Of a stretch of DNA of 64,000 bases, positions 8,026 through 16,154 are shown piece after piece (within the stretch, counting starts at the first letter, position 1; every line of letters begins with the position of its first letter). The DNA comes from BRHc4a sp049323755 (GTDB taxonomy: Bacteria; Bacillota; Desulfotomaculia; Desulfotomaculales; Desulfocucumaceae). The stretch spans positions 6,816-70,815 of the forward strand of contig JBMOPE010000016.1 of the NCBI GenBank assembly GCA_049323755.1, written 5' to 3'. A program made the position numbers and the translations under genes. The notes under the pieces were generated by a model. It worked only from the letters and a program-made list of their open reading frames with translations, was not told where the DNA came from and made no database searches.

Positions 8026-10472
8026 CACGGCTGCTGTTCGTAAAGCTGTTCCGGGATCTGCGAGGGACCTGGGAGCGAATCGTGCTGATGATCCTCGCCT
8101 TGAGCATTACCCTGGTTATATTCAGTGCGGTGTTGTACACGTGGGGCACCACCGGCCGGGAGATGCAACGTGCCTACTTGAGCACCAATCCAGCGTCGGC
8201 AACGATTCTCTTTGAACGCGGGCTTGATGCCGACCAGATGGAGGTCATCGCAACCGAAGTCCGGAAGCAACCTGGCATCATCGATGCCGCCGCACGTACC
8301 CAGTTAACACTCCAGGTACAACAAAAAGGTGGCGGATGGGGACCGAACCCGCTCCAGATCTTTGTTTCCATGCCCAGCGACCCGATGCAGATAGAAAAAT
8401 TCAAGGTCGAGCAGGGCAGTTGGCCGCCGGCCGCTGGAGAGATCCTGATCGACCGCTCTTCGTTCGATCTGCTGAACCTAAAGGTTGGAGAAGCTGTAGT
8501 TGTTAAAGCTCCTAATGGAGAAGCTACATCGCTTCGTATCAGCGGTGTGGCGTACGACCCGGCTCTGGCGCCTTCATTCCAGGAGCAGAAGGGGCATGGT
8601 TTCATTTCCGCAGCATCTCTGCCGGTCTTGGGAGTGCCCGTCGCTCTGAATGCACTCAAGATCCAGGTCGCCGACCAGCCGGGTCTAACCATACCGAGCC
8701 GTAACCGGGATGTCATTGTGGCTACCGCCCGTGATCTGGTCGACTGGCTGCAGCAAACCTATGGCGTGGCCGTCCGTGAGATCCAAGTCCCAACACCGTA
8801 TGCTCATCCTCACCAGGCGCAAGCGGACTCGCTTCTACTGGGGCTGCTGGCCTTTGGCGTGGCCGGCCTGCTGCTTAGCGCGATCCTTGTCGCCACCATG
8901 CTTAACGGGCTGTTTGCCCAGCAAATTCCTCAGATTGGGATCATGAAGGCGATCGGCGCGAAATCCAGCCGGGTGCTGCAGTTGTATCTGCTGTTGACGC
9001 TGGTGATAGCCGTCACGGCTACCGCCCTTGCGATTGTCCCTGGTATCTTAATTAGCCGCGCCTTTACTCCCGCCATTCTTACCTTGCTGGGCGTAGACGC
9101 CGTCAGCCTGGTGGCTCCATCTTGGATGTATGTGGTGGTTATCGCCGCTGGTGTCGGCGTACCGCTTCTATTCTCTCTGGCGTCGCTGGTAAAGACGAGC
9201 CGCACGACGGTCCGAGAGGCGCTCGACTATCGCGGCGTCGACCGCCACGGGGACATCTCAACACGCTTTGATGCCGGGCTTGGACGGTTGCGGGGCATTG
9301 ACCGCACGGTGCAGATGGCGTTTCGCAACATCTTCCGGCGCCGGGTCCGGTTTCTGCTGTCTGTCGGGCTTCTGGCCTGTGCCGGCGCCGTGTTCGTCGC
9401 CGGGATGTCAACCCAGGCCGGCTTCCAGGCGTCTTTAGACCGGGAAAAGGAGTTGCGCCGGTGGGACGTCGATGTGCGACTTGCCGACATTGATCAGGTC
9501 TCGGCAGCTGCATTGACAAACCTGGTGGCAGATATTCCCGGCGTGACTCGTGTGGAGGGATGGAGCATCTTACAAACGAGCGTCATCCCACCCGGACAGC
9601 AGATCAGCGTCACCCGTACCTATCCCGACCAGGGACACGGCAGCATAGCCGTTACCGTCGTCCCCCCGGACAGCTTGCTCATAGCTCCGCCGCCCCTCCT
9701 GGAAGGTCGCTGGCTACGCCCCGGCGAAGCAGGTGCCGTCGTGATCAGTCAGGCGGCGCTCACAAAAGACCTCCCCAGCGTTCAGAGCGGTGACACCATT
9801 CATCTGTCAATTGGCGGACGCTCCACCAGTTGGCTGGTCGTTGGCGTCGCCGAGTCCGTGGGTCATGGCGGAGGCATCTTCACAACCGAAGAGGCCTTTA
9901 AGGCGGCCACCGGCGTAAGCCAGCCCAATCTGCTCCGTATCGTGACCGATAACCACGACGAGGAAACTCGAGCAGCCGTTGCTACTGCGGCCGAACGTAC
10001 CCTCACAGATGCAGGGATCGTGGTGCGATCTTCGGCATCTGTAAGTCGTTCCGCAGTCGCCGGCGCCGGCCACATGCTCCCTCTCATCTTGGTTTTCCTG
10101 GGAATCTCCTTTGCTATAGGTGTGGTTGGGTTTGCCGGACTGGCCTCAACGATGAGCACCAATGTGCTTGAGCGAACCCGTGAGTTCGGCGTGATGAGCG
10201 CTATTGGGGCGCCCGCTTCCACTGTGCGCCGCCTCGTAGTTCTCGAAGGCATCTTTATAGCGGTGGTAAGCTGCGTGATTGCGGCTATTCCCGCGCTTCT
10301 TCTCACAGCGGTAATGATCGGATATATGCCTATGTCCGGCTTATTCCAGATTTCGGTACCAGGAGTTGTTATTTGGGTTGTCGTGGTCGTTGTTGGTGCA
10401 GCGTTGGCCACCTTGGCACCCGCATATCGGGCATCACGGTTGACCGTTCGCGAAGCGCTCACGTGCCTATAA
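8022..10472 (+). CDS. FtsX-like ABC permease
   Basis: The 816-residue permease has two FtsX modules: an N-terminal helix (about residues 15-40), a large extracytoplasmic domain, three helices (about 255-390), a second N-helix after IFRRRVRFLLSVGLLACAG, a second outside domain, and three C-terminal helices with STNVLERTREFGVMSAIGA and ASRLTVREALTCL. Such permeases do not form a channel but transmit force to export peptides or lipoproteins or to sense antimicrobials. It is coupled to the ATPase by a 4-base overlap. Its composition is GC-rich like the ATPase. The substrate is unknown. Confidence 0.92.
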   Translation: MTRLLFVKLFRDLRGTWERIVLMILALSITLVIFSAVLYTWGTTGREMQRAYLSTNPASATILFERGLDADQMEVIATEVRKQPGIIDAAARTQLTLQVQQKGGGWGPNPLQIFVSMPSDPMQIEKFKVEQGSWPPAAGEILIDRSSFDLLNLKVGEAVVVKAPNGEATSLRISGVAYDPALAPSFQEQKGHGFISAASLPVLGVPVALNALKIQVADQPGLTIPSRNRDVIVATARDLVDWLQQTYGVAVREIQVPTPYAHPHQAQADSLLLGLLAFGVAGLLLSAILVATMLNGLFAQQIPQIGIMKAIGAKSSRVLQLYLLLTLVIAVTATALAIVPGILISRAFTPAILTLLGVDAVSLVAPSWMYVVVIAAGVGVPLLFSLASLVKTSRTTVREALDYRGVDRHGDISTRFDAGLGRLRGIDRTVQMAFRNIFRRRVRFLLSVGLLACAGAVFVAGMSTQAGFQASLDREKELRRWDVDVRLADIDQVSAAALTNLVADIPGVTRVEGWSILQTSVIPPGQQISVTRTYPDQGHGSIAVTVVPPDSLLIAPPPLLEGRWLRPGEAGAVVISQAALTKDLPSVQSGDTIHLSIGGRSTSWLVVGVAESVGHGGGIFTTEEAFKAATGVSQPNLLRIVTDNHDEETRAAVATAAERTLTDAGIVVRSSASVSRSAVAGAGHMLPLILVFLGISFAIGVVGFAGLASTMSTNVLERTREFGVMSAIGAPASTVRRLVVLEGIFIAVVSCVIAAIPALLLTAVMIGYMPMSGLFQISVPGVVIWVVVVVVGAALATLAPAYRASRLTVREALTCL

Positions 10473-10485
10473 GGAGGATAAAGCT

Positions 10486-10620
10486 ATGAAGAAGAAAAAA
10501 ATGATACTAGTGATTATTGGCGTAGTAATCGTAATTGTTGGTTTATACTTTGGTGCAAGCTGGTTGATTGATCAAATGCAAGCCGGTCAAATACCGGGCC
10601 ACGTGCGCCCGCCACACTAG
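10486..10620 (+). CDS. 44-residue single-helix membrane peptide
   Basis: The start ATG lies 13 bases behind the permease stop and AAGGAGG stands 8 bases before it, an excellent ribosome binding site. The peptide starts MKKKKMILVIIGVVIVIVG, a Lys-rich end followed by one hydrophobic helix, and ends in a short polar tail HVRPPH. It is probably a small accessory subunit of the ABC transporter or a tiny membrane protein. Its base composition is low in GC, unlike the permease, and it resembles the relic that follows. No homology can be claimed. Confidence 0.65.
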   Translation: MKKKKMILVIIGVVIVIVGLYFGASWLIDQMQAGQIPGHVRPPH

Positions 10621-10659
10621 AACCAATCCGTTATGCCAGATAACGCTGGCATCTTTACT

Positions 10660-11395
10660 TTGGCCATTTTACAAGTTCGGCAGGGGTTACAAAGTCTTAC
10701 CGTTTCGACGCCTCCATAGGCCTTGCCCGCCCTTATAATAATGCTGAAATAGAGGAATCGGTAAAAAAAAGTCCCTGGTATAAAGGATGTAGAAGTCTGG
10801 GGAGATTCGGAAACCGTAACCGTATATGCGGACGGTATGTGAGGCGACAACTTCCAAGTACTTGCAGTCCCGTCAGGCTCAAAACTTGAAACATCTGTCG
10901 AACCGAGCATAGGCAAATGGCTGGCTCCGGAGGATACTAATGCTGTCGTCTTAAACCAATGGGTGTTGAACAAGGAACCTGATACAAAAATTGGAGATAC
11001 CATTACATTAAGAATAAACGGAAAAGACTCTGCCTGGAAAGTTATCGGAGTTGTCCAGGAAATTATGTCCGAACCAAAGGTATATGTAAATCAGGAATAT
11101 TTTCAGGAGCTTACAGGCCAGGAAGGTTTCGGTCAGTAGTTATCACAACCGGAAACAGGGATTCAAAAAATATAGGGTTTGCCGTAAGAGATGTTGTAAA
11201 GAATCCTGATTCTGCCGGTTTTGAAACCACAAGAGCGTTGTCTAGGTGGATGAAATAAGGCGGAAGATTGACGGACACCTTCTGATCCTTGTCGTCATGC
11301 TGATTATGATGTCTGTCCTGGGCGCTTTAGTCGGAGGTCTTAGACTTTCGACAACTATGAGCAAAAATGTGCTGGAACGTTCCTGTGAAATCTGT
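10660..11395 (+). pseudogene. Decayed FtsX-like permease remnant
   Basis: Translated fragments follow FtsX order. A segment FDASIGLARPYNNAEIEESV (about 10704) passes through a frame change at an A-run near 10763 into VPGIKDVEVWGDSETVTVY, then a TGA at about 10839, then about 100 clean codons including GDTITLRINGKDSAWKVIGV. After another stop and frame change come VVITTGNRDSKNIGFAVRDV and finally LRLSTTMSKNVLERSCEI, which matches STMSTNVLERTREF of the intact permease. At least two stops and two frameshifts make it non-functional. It is less GC-rich than the intact gene, so it is not a recent copy of it. Confidence 0.8.
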
Positions 11396-11662
11396 ATAAA
11401 GTGTATAACCGGTGCCGGTTGTTGAATTGTTGAAAAAAACAAAAAGCAACACCTTCAGCAAAGCCCTGGATATAGGAGCTGTCTGCATCATAAGAGGCCA
11501 GGGCCTCGGTAACAAAACCAAACTCAGCCAGGAGATCTCTGTTCCCCTCCCCCAGCCTGCCACAGGTTTCCCCATATAACAAGTTAAGGGCCTGTCCCCG
11601 CATAACTCACGGGATACTTTTCCAATAAGTTAGTTTGTCAAGTACCCGGTACCGCATACTCG

Positions 11663-11854
11663 TTATAGCTTTGGGGCGTATCGGATAAACCCCCGCACTC
11701 ACGATAGGATCCTCCGGCTGCAACTGGCCAATTCGGTAAGCAGTCGTCAGACATCGGTCGTCAGAATAATACCCCAAATTCACATCATAATCTCCTAACG
11801 TCTGACGTCCGACGACTATTATTGGGGCTTCTCCTATACGATACAATAGGCAAT
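11663..11854 (+). repeat. Structured dispersed repeat, copy 1
   Basis: The first 65 bases are about 93% identical to the start of a second copy at 31148, and the last 30 bases match the end of that copy. The ends resemble each other in inverted orientation: GTATCGGATAAACCCC near the left end, GTATCGTATAGGAGAAGCCCC-like near the right end on the other strand. Inside, GTCGTCAGAC and GTCTGACGTCCGACGAC pair. The middle differs between copies. It may be a MITE or a structured RNA-encoding element. Confidence 0.65.
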
Positions 11855-11898
11855 AATTTCACGCTATAAAAAAGAAAAAAGGCCGGGAAATGCCCAAA

Positions 11899-11928
11899 CC
11901 AATTCCTAATTCCCAATTCCCAATTCCG
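11899..11928 (-). repeat. GGGAATT short array
   Basis: Repeats of CCCAATT/CCTAATT (GGGAATT on the minus strand) occur here in about four units. The same unit flanks the element at 46587-46866. Confidence 0.6.
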
Positions 11929-11969
11929 GACCCATGAATAATGCTTAACAATGCCGCTGTTCCAGCGGC

Positions 11970-11987
11970 AACGCCCGCAGGGCGTTT
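11970..11987 (+). terminator. Terminator-like hairpin
   Basis: AACGCCC-GCA-GGGCGTT is followed by TATTTATTTTT. No gene ends just upstream, so it may terminate stray transcription or attenuate the downstream flavoprotein gene. Confidence 0.45.
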
Positions 11988-12114
11988 ATTTATTTTTATG
12001 CACAAATTCTTGAAGGGAGGTGAGAAAACTACATGTTCCGTATTTTGCATCACAATATTACCATGCTTGGTATATTATACTATACAACAATTTGAGATAA
12101 GGGGAGATATATGT

Positions 12115-13476
12115 ATGCCCCACAAAAAGGAACCCGAACTGACTGGACGTATCGTTTTACCGGGAGAGCCGCAATACGACGCTGCCCGCCAGGAGTTCAA
12201 CACCTTCTTCAACAGGTTCCCGCTGGTCATCGTCTTCGCCCGGGAGACGCAGGACGTAGTCAACGCCGTGCGCTGGGCGCGTTATAATAACGTGCCGATC
12301 CGTATGCGCTCCGGCCGCCACAACTACGAGGGCTTGTCGGTCGTCGATGCCGGCATCGTGATCGACGTCAGCGAGATGACCCGGGTGGAGGTAGACAAGA
12401 AGCGCGGCACTGCCACGGTGCAGACCGGCCAGCGGGACTTCGCCTTAGCCGAGGCGCTTTGGTCCGAGGGGTTGGCGGTACCGAATGGTCTCTGCGCCAG
12501 CACGGGTATCGCCGGGTTTACCCTGGGCGGCGGCCAGAGCATTTTATCCCGGCCGTATGGTCTGATTATCGACAACCTGCTTGAGCTGGAGATGGTCGAC
12601 GCCAATGGCCGTGTGCTCCATGCCAATGCCGACCGCCACGCCGATCTGTTCTGGGCCTCACGCGGTGGCGGTGGCGGCAACTTCGGCATCTGTACCTCCT
12701 TCCGCTACCGTGCGCGCCGCATTGACACGGTGGCCTACGCCAACATCAGCTGGGACCTGCGGGACCTGGAGCCGGTGCTGGAAACCTGGCAGAAATATAC
12801 AACCCCCGACGCCAGCGACCGACTCACCCCAATCCTTACGATAGCTTCAGGACTGGAGTCGCTGCTGTTAATGCAAGGGGTCTTTCTCGGTTCGGCTAAA
12901 AAACTGCGCCGCCTGCTGCAGCCTTTGCTTCGGGCCGGCTCGCCACAGAAGGTGACTATTGAAGAGATACCCTGGATTGAAGCTGTAGGCCGGATAGCGG
13001 CCACCCAGCCGGATTCTCCCGAGCCCTTCAAGAGCGTAGGCCCCTTCGTCAATGAACTGCTGCCGTGTGAGGGCATCGCCACGATCCGGCGCTTCATCAA
13101 CAATCCGCCCACTTCCTCGGTCAGCGTCTTTTTCCACGGCCTGGGCGGCGCGGTGGCCAGGGTACCCAGTAAGGCTACGGCCTACTTCTACCGCCAGGCT
13201 TTCTCCAACATGTCCTTCTTTGCCACCTGGAGCACGCCTGACGGGGCGGCCCCGGGCATCCACTGGGTAGAGGAATTCCGCCGGGCGATGCGCCCCTTTA
13301 CCCAGGGCGTTTACGTCAATACACCGGACCTTTCCATCAAGAACTGGCCCAGGGCATACTACGGCGGAAACTTCGACCGGCTGACCAGGGTGAAGGCCAA
13401 ATACGACCCGGAGAACGTTTTTAATTACCCGCAGAGCATCCCGCCCGCCAATGATGAATACTGTGATGATTGCTGA
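12115..13476 (+). CDS. FAD-linked oxidoreductase, berberine-bridge-enzyme family
   Basis: The 453-residue protein has the FAD-binding-4 fold followed by a BBE C-terminal segment. RSGRHNYEG supplies the His that usually binds FAD covalently, STGIAGFTLGGGQ is the FAD pyrophosphate loop, RGGGGGNFGI is typical, and the end reads YYGGNFDRLTRVKAKYDPEN. A Cys at LCAST may provide the second covalent link, though it is shifted from the usual place. AAGGGGAG precedes the ATG at 12115; upstream in-frame starts lie in non-coding sequence. The gene is GC-rich. Such enzymes oxidise alcohols or sugars and usually pass electrons to O2, which is odd in an anaerobe. The substrate is unknown. Confidence 0.88.
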   Translation: MPHKKEPELTGRIVLPGEPQYDAARQEFNTFFNRFPLVIVFARETQDVVNAVRWARYNNVPIRMRSGRHNYEGLSVVDAGIVIDVSEMTRVEVDKKRGTATVQTGQRDFALAEALWSEGLAVPNGLCASTGIAGFTLGGGQSILSRPYGLIIDNLLELEMVDANGRVLHANADRHADLFWASRGGGGGNFGICTSFRYRARRIDTVAYANISWDLRDLEPVLETWQKYTTPDASDRLTPILTIASGLESLLLMQGVFLGSAKKLRRLLQPLLRAGSPQKVTIEEIPWIEAVGRIAATQPDSPEPFKSVGPFVNELLPCEGIATIRRFINNPPTSSVSVFFHGLGGAVARVPSKATAYFYRQAFSNMSFFATWSTPDGAAPGIHWVEEFRRAMRPFTQGVYVNTPDLSIKNWPRAYYGGNFDRLTRVKAKYDPENVFNYPQSIPPANDEYCDDC

Positions 13477-13516
13477 GATGAATACTTTGATGATTGCTGC
13501 CGGGAGGGTGATATGT

Positions 13517-13588
13517 ATGAGCCGGGGAAAACAACGAAAATTATAAAAAGCCGCTAAGGGAGGACTTACTGATGTTCCCGGCATGTAG
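13517..13588 (+). pseudogene. Broken copy of the 5' end of the DmpA-type gene
   Basis: From the ATG at 13517, 22 codons align without gaps to the first 22 codons of the peptidase gene at 15180 (MSRGKQRKL-stop versus MSKGKQREV), including the identical stretch GGACTTAC-GATGTTCCCGGC. The ribosome-binding region GGGTGATAT-TATGAG is copied too. There is a stop at codon 10 and similarity ends at about 13585. The arylsulfotransferase gene follows directly. Confidence 0.8.
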
Positions 13589-13621
13589 ATTTTCCATTAG
13601 TGATAATAGGAGATGATGGGA

Positions 13622-15094
13622 ATGGCTACAACTAATTCAAGCTCACAGGCGTGGAGCTTTGTTTCGGCCCCCGCTTTGCATCCCATGAAGGTAACTATTA
13701 ATATGAATAAAGGAGGAATAGCTTCCGGATTAATATTTGTTGCGCCATATACTTCGTACGAGGCAACTATGATTGGGCAAACAGGCGCATTGATTATGGA
13801 TCAGGCCGGAAATCCGATCTGGTTTAGACCGCTTAATAGTATTTATTTACAAAACTCGGATTTTAGGGTGCAGTCCTACAAAGGAAAACCAGTCCTTACC
13901 ATGTGGCAAGGGACGATATCGGGAACTCAGTCCGCAGCCCCTAATCTTCCGGCAGGGGATCCCGAGCCCGGTGCTTATTTCCAAATCATAAATCAGAATT
14001 ATAAAGTTGTTAAGAAACTCACTGCCCAAAAGGGGTTTACTGCTGATGTTCACGAATTTACCATTACAAATCGAAATACCGCTTTGTTTACCGCTGTAAA
14101 ACAAGTACCGGCGGATCTAACGGCCTATGGAGGTCCGCCTGATGGATATATTGATAATTACTCCATTCAGGAAGTTGATCTCAAGACCTGCGAGCTTGTT
14201 TTCTTTTGGAATGTGCTTGATCATGTTGATCCTGCCGACTCGCTGATGCCTGCTTCATCTGCAGTAAGCACGAATAACATCTGGGACTGTTTCCACGTGA
14301 ATTCCGTCGAAGAGGGGCCAAACAATACACTCCTAATTAGTATGCGTAACATGTGGGCCATTTATAATATTGATAAAGAAACGGGAAATATAATCTGGCA
14401 GCTTGGCGGTAAAAAAAGTAATTTTTCTTTTGGTCCAAACGCTATGTTTTCCTGGCAACATGATGCGCGTTATCGGCCTGGCAATAAGATTAGTTTGTTT
14501 GACGACGCCTGTTGTGCCAATAGTAGTTCTCCGCCTGAGAGCCCGTCCCATGGTTTAGTCCTTCAGCTGGATTACCAAAAAATGACTGCGAATATGGATC
14601 GATCATATTATCATGATCCAAATTTAAAAGTTATGACTCAAGGAAATGTTCAAAAGCTATCTAATGGAAATCAATTCGTTGGATGGGGACAACAACCATA
14701 TCTTTCTGAATTTGCAAATGCCGGTAATACCGAAATAGATCCTTCATTGAATTTTTTATACGATATGCAGTTTCCTGGTGAAAATATTTCTTATAGGGCC
14801 TTTAAGAATATATGGGTAGGTTTTCCCCTTTATCCACCCAGTATTGCAGTAAATCTATTTTCTAAAGATGCGGTGATTGTTTACGCATCATGGAACGGTT
14901 CAACTGAAACTGTGGCCTGGCAGGTACTAGCCGGTCCAACACCCGACAGGTTGTCGGTGGTGGTAAAGAGCACCCCTCGCACCGGATTTGAGACAGATGT
15001 TTATGTTAATTCAGTGGGGCCGTATTTTCAGGTTAAGGCATTGGATGATTTAAGCCAAATTATTGGTATATCACAGGTTGTTAAAGTAAAGTAA
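13622..15094 (+). CDS. Arylsulfotransferase-family (ASST) protein
   Basis: The 490-residue protein fits the ASST family, beta-propeller proteins that transfer sulfate between phenolic compounds. Visible family traits are the stretch GALIMDQAGNPIWFRPL, the propeller strand STNNIWDCFHVNSVEEGPNN, TGNIIWQLGGK, and FSWQHDARYRPGNKISLFDD, whose His corresponds to the region of the catalytic His. No signal peptide is seen, unlike many members. The ATG at 13622 has GGAG 9 bases upstream; nearer ATGs at 13613 and 13616 are too close. GC is lower than in both neighbours, and a broken copy of the downstream gene's start lies just before it, which points to insertion here. Confidence 0.78.
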   Translation: MATTNSSSQAWSFVSAPALHPMKVTINMNKGGIASGLIFVAPYTSYEATMIGQTGALIMDQAGNPIWFRPLNSIYLQNSDFRVQSYKGKPVLTMWQGTISGTQSAAPNLPAGDPEPGAYFQIINQNYKVVKKLTAQKGFTADVHEFTITNRNTALFTAVKQVPADLTAYGGPPDGYIDNYSIQEVDLKTCELVFFWNVLDHVDPADSLMPASSAVSTNNIWDCFHVNSVEEGPNNTLLISMRNMWAIYNIDKETGNIIWQLGGKKSNFSFGPNAMFSWQHDARYRPGNKISLFDDACCANSSSPPESPSHGLVLQLDYQKMTANMDRSYYHDPNLKVMTQGNVQKLSNGNQFVGWGQQPYLSEFANAGNTEIDPSLNFLYDMQFPGENISYRAFKNIWVGFPLYPPSIAVNLFSKDAVIVYASWNGSTETVAWQVLAGPTPDRLSVVVKSTPRTGFETDVYVNSVGPYFQVKALDDLSQIIGISQVVKVK

Positions 15095-15179
15095 AAAAGT
15101 AATCCACAAGGCCGGTGATATAAAAGAGCATAAAATTATCCATATACTGGGTTAAATCTTTATCGATAGGGTGATATAT

Positions 15180-16142
15180 ATGAGCAAAGGAAAACAACGA
15201 GAAGTGAAAGCAGCCGCTATGGGAGGACTTACCGATGTTCCCGGCATATTGGTGGGAAATGCTGAGGACAAAGGCGGCCGTACGGGATGCACGGTGATTC
15301 TCTGCCCTGGTGGGGCAGTTCCCGGCGTAGATGCAAGTGGAGGTAACCCCGGTACCCAGCAGACCGATAGCATCCGCCCCGGCACCGCGGAGTATCCTGT
15401 ATATGGCGTCCTCCTCACAGGCGGTAGTTTCTTCGGGCTGCCGGCGGCGGGCGGGGTGATGCGCTGGCTCGTTGAGAAAGGGATCGCCGAGGTGCCTCTC
15501 GTACCTGCGGCGGTTATCTACGACCTCCCCTTCGCCAAGGGCTCACCTCCGCCAGATGCGGCCCTGGCTTACGCCGCCTGCCAGGCTGCCAATGCGGGGC
15601 CCGTGCCTGAAGGAAATGTTGGCGCCGGGGCGGGAGCGACAGTGGGGAAAATCTACGGGATACCGATGAAGAGCGGACTGGGCACCGCCTCCCTGCGTAT
15701 TCCCGGCGGCCCCGTGGTGGCGGCCCTGGCGGTGGTCAACGCCCTTGGAGATATATGGGATCGGGGGCGTATTGTCGTAGGAGCGCTTCGTCCTGATGGA
15801 ACCTTCGTCAATCAGACCCGGGCGATGCTGGACGGTGTGCCGTCACCGCTGTACTTCCAGAGCACCACAATCGCCCTAGTGGCTACAACAGAGCGGCTGA
15901 CCAAGGCAGAGGCCAACCGGGTGGCAAGACTGGCCGACGATGGAATGGCCCGGGCCATCTCCCCCAATCACACTCAGTGGGACGGTGACACGGTCTTCTG
16001 CCTCGCCCTGGGCTCACACACCAGTAACATGTCGAGAGACGCCGTCGTTACGATTGTGGGCACAGCCGCCGCGGTGGTACTGGAGAAGGCCATTGTACGG
16101 GGGGCACTGGCGGCACAATCGGGTATATACGCGCCAAAATAG
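15180..16142 (+). CDS. P1/S58 family peptidase (DmpA/NylC type)
   Basis: This 320-residue protein belongs to the N-terminal-nucleophile family of aminopeptidase DmpA and nylon-oligomer hydrolase NylC. It begins GGLTDVPGILVGNAED and contains GTQQTDSIRPG, GGSFFGLPAAGGVMRW and GNVGAGAGATVGK. The self-cleavage site of the family maps to FQSTTIALVATTERLTK, where a Thr after Ser would become the nucleophile (NylC has Asn-Thr). The ATG at 15180 has GGGTGAT upstream. It is GC-rich like the BBE gene. The substrate, a small peptide or amide, is unknown. Confidence 0.88.
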   Translation: MSKGKQREVKAAAMGGLTDVPGILVGNAEDKGGRTGCTVILCPGGAVPGVDASGGNPGTQQTDSIRPGTAEYPVYGVLLTGGSFFGLPAAGGVMRWLVEKGIAEVPLVPAAVIYDLPFAKGSPPPDAALAYAACQAANAGPVPEGNVGAGAGATVGKIYGIPMKSGLGTASLRIPGGPVVAALAVVNALGDIWDRGRIVVGALRPDGTFVNQTRAMLDGVPSPLYFQSTTIALVATTERLTKAEANRVARLADDGMARAISPNHTQWDGDTVFCLALGSHTSNMSRDAVVTIVGTAAAVVLEKAIVRGALAAQSGIYAPK

Positions 16143-16154
16143 GATTTTAGTTAG

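Larger units (their letters stand above)
11396..12114. other. Long non-coding region with repeats
   Basis: No protein gene is supported here; open frames on the minus strand overlap repeats and show no family. It holds one copy of the structured repeat (11663-11854), a GGGAATT-type array (11899-11928), a hairpin (11970-11987), and the leader of the flavoprotein gene. Confidence 0.5.

Noticed and set aside
10820..10860. In-frame TGA in the FtsX remnant read as selenocysteine
   Set aside because: More stops and frameshifts follow and no SECIS-like hairpin stands out, so decay is the simpler reading.
12868..13584. 238-codon open frame on the minus strand
   Set aside because: It is opposite the end of the flavoprotein gene and has no recognisable domain.
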